Below are positions 51,525 through 60,346 of a stretch of DNA of 64,000 bases, one piece after another. The DNA lies in NCBI GenBank assembly GCA_004297775.1, contig SCUE01000032.1, positions 62,001 through 126,000 on the forward strand, in the 5' to 3' direction. The stretch is from Chloroflexota bacterium. Lineage in GTDB: Bacteria; Chloroflexota; UBA6077; FW602-bin22. The translations under genes were made by a program, and so were the position numbers. How positions within the stretch are numbered: position 1 is the stretch's first letter; each line of letters opens with the position of its first letter. A model generated the notes under the pieces. That model did no database searches, was not told the DNA's origin, and worked only from the letters and a program-made list of their open reading frames with translations.

Positions 51525-52310
51525 TCAGTCGCCTCCCCCATCGCCGCCGTCTCCGTCTCCGCCGTCCCCATTGACGTCGTCGGAGTCTGCGCCCCAGACC
51601 GGCGTACCCAGCCAGCCGCGTCCGGCGCGGTCACAAGTCAAGAGAGCGCTGAATTCCTCCGGTGCGGCGGTCGTCACCCGGCCTCGACCACCCACCTCGC
51701 CGTGACGGTGACAGTAGAAGGAACAATCCCAGCGGTCCACCGCCCGGTGGTATGCCTTTTCGTCGATCGGTGCCGTCCGTCTCATCCACCAGATGATCGC
51801 GACCGCGACGACGATCACCGCCAGGTTCGGTCCGATGAGAACGAAACCCTGAAAGCCGGTCCGCAAGAGCGTGCTTAGCGCAATGAAGTTGCCGATATTC
51901 GCCACTGCCGCGGCGCACATGCTCACGACGTACCTCCACCCGTGCACCGCACAGAAGTCGTTTCGCTTGGGCGGGGCAAGGTTACGTAGCAATGACCGGT
52001 TCGTTGGCGACGCATCGACCAGAAGGCGGGCGTAGACCTCACTGACGGGCAGTCGATCATCGTACCCGCATCGCCACGCGACGTGTCGTTCGCAATCGCG
52101 GCATCGTCCGCTCTTAGCGCCTTCGGCGCTGAACCCAAAGCAGTCGCGGCACAGCCGGCGCTCACACGCCGGGCAGACCTGCCACACCCACCGTTCGCGG
52201 TGCTCCGTGCACATGCGCGCGTCGCGCGGGCGTGCGGAGGGTGCCACTTCCGTCGCACCATCCACGGTGACAGGAGCGCGCACGGTGCCGACTGCGAAAT
52301 AGTTGCTCAC
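51525..52310 (-). CDS. zinc-finger membrane protein of the VWA operon
   Basis: A 261-residue protein. Residues 33-75 hold a Cys/His cluster resembling a B-box/treble-clef finger (CTEHRERWVWQVCPACERRL, CRDCF, CRDCERH). A membrane region around residues 130-180 (VVSMCAAAVANIGNFIAL; FVLIGPNLAVIVVAVAIIWW) is followed by a second small Cys/His group and an Asp/Gly-rich tail. Its design matches the protein at 9707. It lies 11 bases after the hendecad-repeat lipoprotein gene. Confidence 0.7.
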   Translation of the reverse strand: MSNYFAVGTVRAPVTVDGATEVAPSARPRDARMCTEHRERWVWQVCPACERRLCRDCFGFSAEGAKSGRCRDCERHVAWRCGYDDRLPVSEVYARLLVDASPTNRSLLRNLAPPKRNDFCAVHGWRYVVSMCAAAVANIGNFIALSTLLRTGFQGFVLIGPNLAVIVVAVAIIWWMRRTAPIDEKAYHRAVDRWDCSFYCHRHGEVGGRGRVTTAAPEEFSALLTCDRAGRGWLGTPVWGADSDDVNGDGGDGDGGDGGGD

Positions 52311-52321
52311 AGTTCCTCCAC

Positions 52322-53332
52322 CTACGGCGCAGCGCCGGCGAGCGCGGTTCGCGTCACGTTGAGAACCCGCGCCTGCGCAGTCGCTGTCGCGTCGGCATAC
52401 ATCGCGACCGCGGTCGCTGTCCCATTGCGCTCGCGGGCCTGGGTTGTCGCAGTAGCTCCCGAGTAGATCGCGACCGTCGTGGCTGTCGCGGCGCGATCGA
52501 GCGCGGCCGCGGTCATCGTCGCCTTGCTATATCGGTCGATCGCGAGGCGCGTCCTCTCCGCCTCGATCGCCAGGGATGTCGCTGTCGCGTTGGAGTAGAT
52601 GGATTGCGTCGTCGCGGTCGCGTTCCGATCCAGTGCGGCCGCGGTACCAGCGGCTACCACGCTCAACGCGGTCGAGGTCGCGGCGCCACTCCGTTCGATC
52701 GCCCCGACCGTCGCCTCGGCCTCGAGCCTCGCGGACGCCGATGTGCTTGTCGCCAGCACGCGTCTCTGTATCGTCGTGGCCGTCGCCGCTCGATGCGATG
52801 AGCGGCCTGTCAGCGTCACGACGGCGACAGCGGTCCGCATCGTCGTGGTTGCCTTCCGCCGATCGAGCAGGTCGGCCACCAGTAGCGTACCGCGAGCGAT
52901 CCGCGTGCCGTCGACCAGTTCCGTAATCTTGGTCGAGGTTGCCTCGGCCTCCGCGTACAGAGTCGCCCTCGCGACGGTCGCGGCCTTGTTTGCCTGACCC
53001 TGCCTCGCGGTCGCTTGCGCGCTCAGGGCAGTCGTCGTTGCCGTCTCACGTCGGGCGGCTTCGTCACTGGTGGCGGATGCGCCAATGGCGAACGTCTCGG
53101 TCGATCCGGCCGCACGCATCTCTTTCGCGTTTGGCGTCGGCGTCACGGTCGTCGTGGCCGTCGCGGTGGCGGTGCCAGTTCCGACTATCCCCGGAGTCCG
53201 CGTTGGATCGAAGGCACGTGCTGTCTCAGTCGGCGTCGCCGAGCCGCAGGCCACGATCGCGATGACACCGATGAACAACGCCGCTGATTGCGTGCGCGCT
53301 CGGGTTTCGGCGGCGAACTCCTTGAGCACCAT
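52322..53332 (-). CDS. lipoprotein with Ala/Thr-rich 11-residue repeats
   Basis: A 336-residue protein with a signal peptide and lipobox (GVIAIVACGSATPTE), a Thr/Ala/Pro linker and then about 200 residues of helix-prone sequence. From about residue 200 it resolves into twelve 11-residue repeats, for example ALDRNATATTQ, SIYSNATATSL, ALDRAATATTV and AIYSGATATTQ. Hendecad periodicity is known from right-handed coiled coils. GGGAGG precedes the ATG. It is the first gene of the VWA gene run and may form a surface stalk. The function is unknown. Confidence 0.7.
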   Translation of the reverse strand: MVLKEFAAETRARTQSAALFIGVIAIVACGSATPTETARAFDPTRTPGIVGTGTATATATTTVTPTPNAKEMRAAGSTETFAIGASATSDEAARRETATTTALSAQATARQGQANKAATVARATLYAEAEATSTKITELVDGTRIARGTLLVADLLDRRKATTTMRTAVAVVTLTGRSSHRAATATTIQRRVLATSTSASARLEAEATVGAIERSGAATSTALSVVAAGTAAALDRNATATTQSIYSNATATSLAIEAERTRLAIDRYSKATMTAAALDRAATATTVAIYSGATATTQARERNGTATAVAMYADATATAQARVLNVTRTALAGAAP

Positions 53333-53620
53333 CGGGCGTTCCTCCCTCACATCCGTCGACCGGATGCTGGGGGGATCGGACTGCCAATCACTGCCAGGAG
53401 ACTGGCATGGGTCTGTCAGAATGCGGCCAAGCGACGAGACCCTCGGTCTGGCCACACGGCTGACCCCGGCCGCCTGCCTCAATAAACTTCGCCGGGGCGC
53501 GGTCATCCAGAGTGATCGGACCTGAACGCCAGCCGAAACTTGTCTGGCCGATCGAGTAGTAGGCACGCGCGTCCGCATTCGCGCGATCGGCCCGCGTCCA
53601 GATAGAACATCGCCAGTGTG
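53333..53620. promoter_or_regulatory. intergenic region between divergent secreted-protein genes
   Basis: The 288 bases between the hendecad lipoprotein and the SNase-like lipoprotein should hold both promoters. On the minus strand, TGACAG and CTGGCAGTGA lie 56-86 bases before the lipoprotein start; the same pair precedes the SBP-VWA A gene. ATGCCAGTCTCCTGGCAGT contains a 6-bp dyad and could be an operator. No gene is visible. Confidence 0.35.
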
Positions 53621-54325
53621 ATGGGCTGGCGACTGGTGATTCCTTCGATCTCGCTCTTGCTACTCGCGCTTGCGTGCGCTGGCCCATCGCCGACGCCGAC
53701 CACCGGCGCCACGGCCCTCGAACAACGCCTGGCCCGCGGACCTCTCACGCGAGCGATCGTGACCGGCTCGCCCCAAGCCGCACCGGTGGCGCCAGGTGCG
53801 ACCGAGACGCCGGTTCCTACCGAGGCCTCGCGCGCATTCCAGCGCCGCGGCACGACGCCGACGCCGATACGCGCCAGAGAGCCGGCCAGTGCCTTCGTTT
53901 CGGTGGTGGAGAACAACAGCCGCATCAGCCTTCTGATTGGCAACACGGTCGAATTAGTCGATCTCATCGGCGTCACGCCAGTCGAGCGAGTGCACATGAG
54001 TCGTGCCGTCGACTGCTTCCTGGGCGACGCCAATCGAGTTGTCCAGGATTTCTTGCCAACCGGTGCTCGCGTCGAGATCGAAATCGATCCAGTCACTCCT
54101 CGCGATCGGGACGGCCGCCTTCGCGTCGGAGTCTGGCCGCGCGAGGACCTTCTCCTGAACGTGGAGTTGGTGCTCCAGGGCCTGGGGCGCGCCGACATCA
54201 ATCAGCGCGGTACGCGCTACTACACTGCCCAGCGCGACGCCGAGCAGGAGGCGCGTCTGAACTACCGTGGCGTCTGGTCCGACCTCATGTGCCTCGACAA
54301 GTCGGTTTGGATCGGCCGCCGATAG
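53621..54325 (+). CDS. lipoprotein with SNase-like (thermonuclease OB-fold) domain
   Basis: A 234-residue protein with a lipobox (LLLLALACAGPS), a Thr/Pro linker, and a C-terminal domain of about 130 residues resembling staphylococcal nuclease: VELVDLIGVTPVE, CFLGDANRVVQDFLPTGARV, RLRVGVWPREDLLLNVELV and EQEARLNYRGVW. The catalytic Arg/Glu pattern of true nucleases is only partly present, since VRLIGIDTPE is changed. Nuclease activity is doubtful and a binding role is possible. GTG 53618 is an alternative start. Confidence 0.75.
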   Translation: MGWRLVIPSISLLLLALACAGPSPTPTTGATALEQRLARGPLTRAIVTGSPQAAPVAPGATETPVPTEASRAFQRRGTTPTPIRAREPASAFVSVVENNSRISLLIGNTVELVDLIGVTPVERVHMSRAVDCFLGDANRVVQDFLPTGARVEIEIDPVTPRDRDGRLRVGVWPREDLLLNVELVLQGLGRADINQRGTRYYTAQRDAEQEARLNYRGVWSDLMCLDKSVWIGRR

Positions 54326-54405
54326 CCAGCGCCTCGCGGGCAGTCGGATGCGAGAGCTGGTTTTCCTGATACGCCACGACGCGGCCGATCCGACAATTAC
54401 ACACG

Positions 54406-56382
54406 GTGACTGATCGCTCGAACGGATCCGACCGTGGCCGTCGTTGGCGCGCGCCCGGACTGGGCGGAACGGCGCTCCTCGTCGTGCCGCTGACGCTACT
54501 TTTCGCGATCGGCGTCGCGCGGGCCGACGATCCCGCGCCTAGACGGTCCGCCGGCGACACGACGACCATCGTCGTGCGATATCGGCCGGGCCTACCCATG
54601 CTTCGTCGAGCGCTGGCCGACGACCGAATCGTGTCCGTGAGGGAACAGCCGCGCCTGCGAGCAGAGGTGGTTCGCGTGCCGCGTTCGGCCGCGGTCGAGA
54701 TCGCGGCATCGCTTGCCCAGCGCTCCGATGTCGAGTTCGCCGAGGTCGCGGTGCCGCGCTACGCGCTGTCGCCCGTCGCGCCGACAGATCCTCTTTACCT
54801 GAGCCATCAATGGACCCATGCGCGCGCCAACGTCCCGGCGGCCTGGGAGGTGACGACCGGATCGTCGTCGATCAAGGTCGCGGTCATCGATAGCGGCTTC
54901 GATGTCGGACACCCGGATCAGCCACGCAACCTCGAACTCGGGTGCGACTTCATCGCTTGGCGAGAGGTCGAGCTGGCGGGATCGTGTCCGGTCGTCAGCC
55001 GCGACGGCGACGGCCACGGCACGCACGTCACGGGGATCATCTCCGCGAACTGGAACGGTCTGGCGATCGCTGGCATCGCACCGAACGTGACGGTCTTCTC
55101 GGTTCGCGTGCTCGACGATACCGGCAGTGGCGATTCGACACTGATCTCCGACGCGATTGTGCACGCGACCGACGCCGGGGCGCAGATCATCAACCTGAGC
55201 CTCGGCGGAACGTCGAATTCGCAGTACGAGGCAGCCGCGATCGACTACGCGGTGCAGCGCGGCGCGCTCGTGATCGCCGCCGCCGGTAACTGCGGCGCGG
55301 TGACTACGTCGTGTCCGGTCGCGGACCCGATTTTCTACCCGGCGGCGCGGTCGCTCACCTATCCGAACGCCGTGATCGCGGTCGCGGCCACCGACACATT
55401 CGACCTGCCAGCGCCGTACTCCAACGCTGGCACGTATGTCAGTGTCGCCGCGCCGGCGGGGGCCGGCGTAAGTGCGGGCGCGAGCGACTGGACGACGAGC
55501 CTGGCGCCGCGCCAGACCGGCTACCTCACGACGATGGAGGTCGGGACGTCGCAGGCGGCGCCACAGGTCGCGGCAATCGCGGCCCTGGCGCTCTCGGTTC
55601 AACCATCGCTCCCGCGGGATACGCTTGGCGCGCTGATCCGATCGACCGCGCGGCGCGACGCCGGCCGCGGCTATCCGAATTCGGATTTCGGATACGGCAT
55701 CGTCGACGCTGGCGCGCTCGTTCAGGCCGCCAGCGCATACGCCACGCCGACACCAACGGTGACGGGAACGACGACACCGGCGACGGCCACCGCGACATCG
55801 ACGGCCACCCCGATCGCCACCTATACGCCCACACAGCGACCGGAGATCACGTCCACCTCGACGGCGACGCAAGTACCGCGACGGGACACGACGACGACAC
55901 CGACCACAACGCCAACAACCGTGGTTGGCGCGACCCCAACGCCGAGGTCGGTCAGCGCGGCGGTGACGCTCGATGGCGGCCGGCTCGCCGCCGACGGAAA
56001 CAGCGTCGTCATCGAGATCCCCGCCGGTGCGCTTCCGTCGGGGGCGCGCGTCGAGTTTTCGCCGCGACCGACGTTCGATGTCGCGCCGCTGGCGGGAAGC
56101 CGCCGCATCACCACGTTCGAGCTTTCGGCAACCGACACGCTGGTCGGCGAGGTGACGATTCGCATCGCGGTCGACGCGGCGGCTTTGGGGACGGCCGATC
56201 CGCGCTCGGTTCGCCTTTACCACGTCGTCGACGCGTCCGGGCGGCGCGACCTGGTTCCAACGCAGTGGCTACCGCTCGCCGGCGCGATCGAGGCGCGGCT
56301 GCGCCACTTCAGCAGCTACGAGGTCGCGACCGTCCAGTTCCGGCAGTTGCTACCGCTCGGGGCGCGACTCAGCCTCCCGTAG
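54406..56382 (+). CDS. secreted subtilisin-like protease (S8) with C-terminal beta domain
   Basis: A 658-residue exported serine protease. The signal peptide is TALLVVPLTLLFAIGVARA, followed by an inhibitor-like prodomain. The S8 domain has Asp in VAVIDSGFD, His in DGHGTHVTG and Ser in GTSQAAPQVAA. A Thr/Pro linker (residues 445-510) leads to a beta-sandwich of about 140 residues (VTLDGGRLAADGNSVVIEIP) resembling a ZU5-like domain. Thr residues in the linker may carry glycans. The GTG start lacks a strong ribosome-binding site. It would degrade extracellular protein. Confidence 0.9.
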   Translation: MTDRSNGSDRGRRWRAPGLGGTALLVVPLTLLFAIGVARADDPAPRRSAGDTTTIVVRYRPGLPMLRRALADDRIVSVREQPRLRAEVVRVPRSAAVEIAASLAQRSDVEFAEVAVPRYALSPVAPTDPLYLSHQWTHARANVPAAWEVTTGSSSIKVAVIDSGFDVGHPDQPRNLELGCDFIAWREVELAGSCPVVSRDGDGHGTHVTGIISANWNGLAIAGIAPNVTVFSVRVLDDTGSGDSTLISDAIVHATDAGAQIINLSLGGTSNSQYEAAAIDYAVQRGALVIAAAGNCGAVTTSCPVADPIFYPAARSLTYPNAVIAVAATDTFDLPAPYSNAGTYVSVAAPAGAGVSAGASDWTTSLAPRQTGYLTTMEVGTSQAAPQVAAIAALALSVQPSLPRDTLGALIRSTARRDAGRGYPNSDFGYGIVDAGALVQAASAYATPTPTVTGTTTPATATATSTATPIATYTPTQRPEITSTSTATQVPRRDTTTTPTTTPTTVVGATPTPRSVSAAVTLDGGRLAADGNSVVIEIPAGALPSGARVEFSPRPTFDVAPLAGSRRITTFELSATDTLVGEVTIRIAVDAAALGTADPRSVRLYHVVDASGRRDLVPTQWLPLAGAIEARLRHFSSYEVATVQFRQLLPLGARLSLP

Positions 56383-56659
56383 GCTTGGCCGCGGCCGTCG
56401 GACCGGCCGGTGCGCCGGAGGCAGCGCTGTGAAGCTTCTGCCGAAGCTCACCAAGCGCCTTGGCAGCATATCGAGCGTCGTCGAGGTAATCGTGGCAATC
56501 GCGTAGATAGCTGGTATCGCGCCCATCGTCGGGCGCATTCGGCAGAACCTGACACGCGCTGACGAGAAAGCCCAGCCAGCGATCGAGGTATTCGTGCGAA
56601 CGGTTGGCCGAACTTGGCACCTCGACCGCGGCGACCTTCTTCTGGAACTGGCCGAACAC
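56369..56659 (-). CDS. hypothetical helical protein, 5' part probably frameshifted
   Basis: The 96-residue frame from GTG 56659 is helical (YLRDCHDYLDDARYAAKALG) with an Ala/Pro/Gly tail. The same frame stays open about 55 codons further upstream and still looks coding (ELIAYLRASAPLLQAAIESH, YVEANAGRTANAALKAKTLG) but has no start codon there. An ATG at 56904 opens a different frame that would join it after a one- or two-base shift near 56815-56830. The true gene is probably longer. I recognise no family. Confidence 0.5.
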   Translation of the reverse strand: MFGQFQKKVAAVEVPSSANRSHEYLDRWLGFLVSACQVLPNAPDDGRDTSYLRDCHDYLDDARYAAKALGELRQKLHSAASGAPAGPTAAAKPTGG

Positions 56660-56934
56660 GACCGCGTAGTGCTTGCCGAGGGTCTTGGCCTTGAGCGCCG
56701 CATTCGCGGTGCGACCGGCGTTCGCCTCGACGTACAGCGCCTTTAGGTTCTTGGTGAACTCGGTGTGCGATTCGATCGCGGCCTGAAGGAGCGGCGCGCT
56801 CGCGCGAAGGTAGGCGATGAGTTCACGCCGTCCAGGACGCGGTGGCTGCGAATGGGACGTAACGGTTCCACCCCCGAATCGGGTTCACGCCGAATCTGCG
56901 CCATTATACTGTCACCCAGGAAAAGAACCGGTAT

Positions 56935-57213
56935 TTGGCCACATCGAGGCGGCACGCCGACATCATCCGCCGGCGCGATGGCGTTCGCGTGGCCGGCGGA
57001 CCGGTCGCGCTCGCGATGCGGGCGGGCGCCGACGGTGCGCGGCGCGCACGGGGCACGTGCATTCTGCAGCGGTTTGCGAACGGGCCGACCGCAATCGACC
57101 CGGACGAACGGCTCTCGTTGCGTCTCGACGATGGACGCGAGATGCCGATCCGCCTCCTGCGCGTGACGATGACAGCCTGCGGCCCGGAGATCGCCCACTT
57201 CGTGGCGGAGTGA
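56935..57213 (+). CDS. small hypothetical protein
   Basis: A 92-residue ORF from TTG 56935, with AGGAAAAG upstream at a somewhat long distance. It is basic at the N-terminus and looks like a small beta-rich domain (GGPVALAMRAGADG, ERLSLRLDDGREMPIRLLRV), possibly a PilZ-like or SH3-like barrel. No catalytic motif is seen. It lies between the stops and starts of oppositely oriented genes; confidence is limited by the weak start. Confidence 0.45.
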   Translation: MATSRRHADIIRRRDGVRVAGGPVALAMRAGADGARRARGTCILQRFANGPTAIDPDERLSLRLDDGREMPIRLLRVTMTACGPEIAHFVAE

Positions 57214-57224
57214 GCGGTCGCGCG

Positions 57225-58532
57225 CTAACCGCGGCCGATCAGCGGCAGGATCGTCGAGCGCACGAGACGAAGGGCGCGCGCGGCGTTGATGCGGCCGTGC
57301 CCGTAGTAGTCGTTGTGTCCAGTCAAATCGTACGGGCACGAGGTGATGCCGGTCGGGCAGGCCTCGATCCGATCGGCCGCCGCGCGAATGATGCCGCCGA
57401 TGCGATCCGGTCCGTGACCCGGGAATGAGGAGATGAGCAGCGCGGCCAGCGCCGCCACGTGCGGACTGGCCATGGATGTGCCGGTCTTTCGCTGGTAGCC
57501 GAGCGCAACGTCCCATCCGTCGAGGTCGCGGCGATAGGTGCTGAGAATCGCCGATCCCGGCGCAACGACGCCGAGCCACCAGCCGTGATTGCTGATCGGC
57601 AGGAGCCTGTCGCTCGCATCGGTTGCGCCCACCGCCAGCGCGTGCGGCGAGGCGGCCGGGTAGAACGGCGTCGTCGTGCCCTGATTCCCGGCCGCGGCGA
57701 CGATGATGATGCCGGCTCGCCACGCACGTTCGATCCCCGCATCGAGGACGCTCGACTGGCCGGGGCCGCCGACACTCAAATTGATGACCTGCGCGCCACG
57801 CGCGATCGCGCGATCGATGCCGGCGACGATCTGGGCATCGTCGCCGACGCCCTGACAGTCGAGGACCTTGATCGGCAGAATCATCGGTCGCCAAGCGAGG
57901 CTGGCAACACCGGCGCCGTCGTCGGTGCTGGCGCCAGCGATTCCGGCAACGTGGGTCCCGTGGGCCGACGAGTGATCGTCCGCCGCGGTCGTTGTCGTCG
58001 GACACGCGGCCGATCCCGCACCGAGCGTGTTCTCGCCGGCCAGCAGCTTGCCGGCCAGATCGGGGTGTCCCAGGTCGGCGCCTGAATCGAGAACCGCGAT
58101 CGTCACACTCGCGACCCCGCGTTGAATGTCCCACGCTGACGGCGCCTCGATGCGCGTCAGCGCCCACTGCTGGGCGTAGAACGGATCGCCCGGCGTCACC
58201 TGGGCGCGGCGGATGTAGTTCGGCGCGGCGCGCGTTCCCGGCCGAGCATTCAGCGCGGCAGCCGACGCCCGCTCGGCGCCCGGCGCAACTCGGGCGACGT
58301 AGCGTGACGCGGTCAACGCGGCGCGGCCAGGCGCCAGCGGTTGATCGGTTTCGACCAGGACCTCGCCGGGGCGAATCTCGGCGTCAGTCTCGGCGGCAAG
58401 CGCGACTGGCGGCTCGATCCCCGCGCGAAGGAGAGGCAATGTGAGCAGCGCCAGAACGCAGGCGCCGGCCAGCCCGCGCCTCCATCTTCGCAACACGCCG
58501 CGATCGTAGTTGGCGCACCTCGGCCGTGGCAT
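57225..58532 (-). CDS. secreted subtilisin-like protease (S8)
   Basis: A 435-residue exported serine protease. The signal peptide is in RRWRRGLAGACVLALLTLPL and a short prodomain follows. The catalytic domain has Asp in IAVLDSGADLGHPDL, His in SSAHGTHVAGIAG, oxyanion Asn in VAAAGNQG and Ser in TGTSMASPHVAAL. It lacks the C-terminal beta domain of the protease at 54406. The start could be ATG 58532 or GTG 58496. It is divergent from the BadF-type kinase gene. Confidence 0.9.
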   Translation of the reverse strand: MPRPRCANYDRGVLRRWRRGLAGACVLALLTLPLLRAGIEPPVALAAETDAEIRPGEVLVETDQPLAPGRAALTASRYVARVAPGAERASAAALNARPGTRAAPNYIRRAQVTPGDPFYAQQWALTRIEAPSAWDIQRGVASVTIAVLDSGADLGHPDLAGKLLAGENTLGAGSAACPTTTTAADDHSSAHGTHVAGIAGASTDDGAGVASLAWRPMILPIKVLDCQGVGDDAQIVAGIDRAIARGAQVINLSVGGPGQSSVLDAGIERAWRAGIIIVAAAGNQGTTTPFYPAASPHALAVGATDASDRLLPISNHGWWLGVVAPGSAILSTYRRDLDGWDVALGYQRKTGTSMASPHVAALAALLISSFPGHGPDRIGGIIRAAADRIEACPTGITSCPYDLTGHNDYYGHGRINAARALRLVRSTILPLIGRG

Positions 58533-58559
58533 TGCCGCGATGTACCATCGGCGCTGGCT

Positions 58560-59558
58560 ATGGCAGGGGAGAGATCGCTGTTCGTCGGCGTCGACGGCGG
58601 CGGCACGAAGACGGCCGTGGCGGTCGTCGACTCGGCCGGCGCGCCAGTGGGCGACACGACTGGCGGCCCCTCGTCCTACCGATCAATCGGAGTCGGCGCG
58701 GCGGCGGCCGAGATCGTGTCGCTCGTTCGGCGGGCAGTGCCGGCCCTGGGTCGGGTCGAGCGGCTCCTGGCGGCCGTCTCCGACGTGGATACCCGTGCCG
58801 ATCAGTCGCTCCTGCGCGCGGCGATCGAAGCCGAGCTGAAGGCGAACAGTTGCGATGGCGTCGCGGTCGATGTGGCGAACGACGCGATCGCGGCGCTGGC
58901 GTCGGGCGGCGAACGGCTCGGGCGAGGAATCGCCTGTATCGCCGGGACTGGCAGCGTTGCCCTCGGACTCGATGGCCGCGGAAGCGAGGCACGCGCCGGC
59001 GGGTGGGGACCGCCGTTCGGTGATGGCGGAAGCGGCTACTGGATCGGATTCCAGGCGATCGCGCGCGCTTTGCATCGATTCGATCGTGGCGAGCGCGACG
59101 CCATTCTGATTCGGTCGCTCCTGGAACGGTCTGGCTGTCGGACGCTTCCCGAGCTGTTATTCGGGAATGTCGGCGCGTCCGAGGAGTCGGAGAGCGCGTC
59201 CGTCTACCGTGGGCGGGTCGCCGCGCTCGCGCCGGCGGTTGAGCGAGCGGCCCTGGACGGCGATCGCGACGCATTGGAGGTTTTCACCGGGGCGGGCGCG
59301 GAACTGGCGCGCCTCATCGAGCACATCGCCGCGCGCCTGTCGTTTGGCGACGAGCGGCTCGACATCGTTCAGGTCGGCAGTCTCTGGAACACTCGCGTCG
59401 TCGGACTTGGCGCGTCATTCCGGGCCGCGACGATGGCGGCAATACCGAACGCGCGGCTGGGACGGCCCACGCGGACTCCGGCGCTGGGCGCGGCGCTTCT
59501 GGCGCGGCTCGTCAGCGAACGGGGTCAGTTAGCGCCATCGGGATTGCTGCCGGAGTAG
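58560..59558 (+). CDS. BadF/BadG-type ATPase, N-acetylglucosamine kinase-like
   Basis: A 332-residue member of the ASKHA superfamily. Phosphate motif 1 is FVGVDGGGTKTAVAVVD, CIAGTGSVALG is the second phosphate-binding motif, and GGWGPPFGDGGSGYWIGFQAI is characteristic of the BadF/N-acetylglucosamine kinase group. FGNVG and a C-terminal adenosine loop (LGRPTRTPALGAALLA) follow. It probably phosphorylates an amino sugar released from cell-wall or environmental glycans. Confidence 0.88.
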   Translation: MAGERSLFVGVDGGGTKTAVAVVDSAGAPVGDTTGGPSSYRSIGVGAAAAEIVSLVRRAVPALGRVERLLAAVSDVDTRADQSLLRAAIEAELKANSCDGVAVDVANDAIAALASGGERLGRGIACIAGTGSVALGLDGRGSEARAGGWGPPFGDGGSGYWIGFQAIARALHRFDRGERDAILIRSLLERSGCRTLPELLFGNVGASEESESASVYRGRVAALAPAVERAALDGDRDALEVFTGAGAELARLIEHIAARLSFGDERLDIVQVGSLWNTRVVGLGASFRAATMAAIPNARLGRPTRTPALGAALLARLVSERGQLAPSGLLPE

Positions 59559-59574
59559 ACGCGGAATCGGCCAC

Positions 59575-60198
59575 CTACCGGCTCGCCAGCGCCCGACGCA
59601 CGTGGAGGATGCGCTGGATCGTCGTCACATTCGTGAAGACGGCCAGGACCGCCAGCGCGATCACGACGTACCCGGTGATGAGTCCGGCCGCCAGGAGGAC
59701 GATGCGCTGCGGCCGCGGCAAGAGCCCGACCTCGCAGTTGACCCCGAGGCCCTCGGCCCGGGCGCGGGTGTAGGAGACGAGGAGCGATCCGGTGAGCACG
59801 ACCAGGACGAGGAGAGCGATCTCACGTGTCGGGTACGCCCAGAGAACTCCACCGAGCAACGCCGCCTCCGAGAATCGATCGAGGGTCGAATCGAGAAACG
59901 CGCCGAACTTCGTCTTCAGGCCGCGTACGCGCGCCAGGGCGCCGTCAAGCATGTCGAACAGCCCGGCCAGGATGACGAGAACGCCGCCCAACTGCTCCCA
60001 GCCACTCGCGATCACGACCGCGACGCCGACGGTGAGAAAGAACCCGATGATCGTCAGATGGTTCGGCGTGACCCAGGAAACGGCAATCGCGCGGACGACG
60101 AATTCAGCGGCGCCGCGCGCGCGTTCGGCAATCAGATTGCCAATCGCCGGCGCTGGCCCACCACCGGGCTCGGTCGCCACTCGCATCGCCTGACCCAT
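59575..60198 (-). CDS. CDP-alcohol phosphatidyltransferase (phosphatidylinositol-phosphate-synthase-like)
   Basis: A 207-residue membrane enzyme with about six hydrophobic segments. The family's catalytic signature is complete: DMLDGALARVRGLKTKFG continuing to AFLDSTLDR, matching DxxDGxxARxxxxxxxxGxxxDxxxD. VTPNHLTIIGF at residue 44 and the basic helix near YTRARAEGLG are typical of the PgsA/PIP-synthase group. It would join a CDP-lipid to an alcohol headgroup. ATG 60198 has AAGG close by. It follows the alkaline-phosphatase-fold gene by about 150 bases. Confidence 0.9.
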   Translation of the reverse strand: MGQAMRVATEPGGGPAPAIGNLIAERARGAAEFVVRAIAVSWVTPNHLTIIGFFLTVGVAVVIASGWEQLGGVLVILAGLFDMLDGALARVRGLKTKFGAFLDSTLDRFSEAALLGGVLWAYPTREIALLVLVVLTGSLLVSYTRARAEGLGVNCEVGLLPRPQRIVLLAAGLITGYVVIALAVLAVFTNVTTIQRILHVRRALASR

Positions 60199-60346
60199 CC
60201 TTACGTTGTCGCGCGCCGAATTGTAGAGCACGATACCGGGTGAATCTGGTGAACGCCAGTTAACGAAAGCGACTCTCGATCGTCGTCGCATCCCGAAGGA
60301 TCTCCCACCTGAGCGGCGCCGCGCGAGCGCCTTGCGAGCGAGCAGC

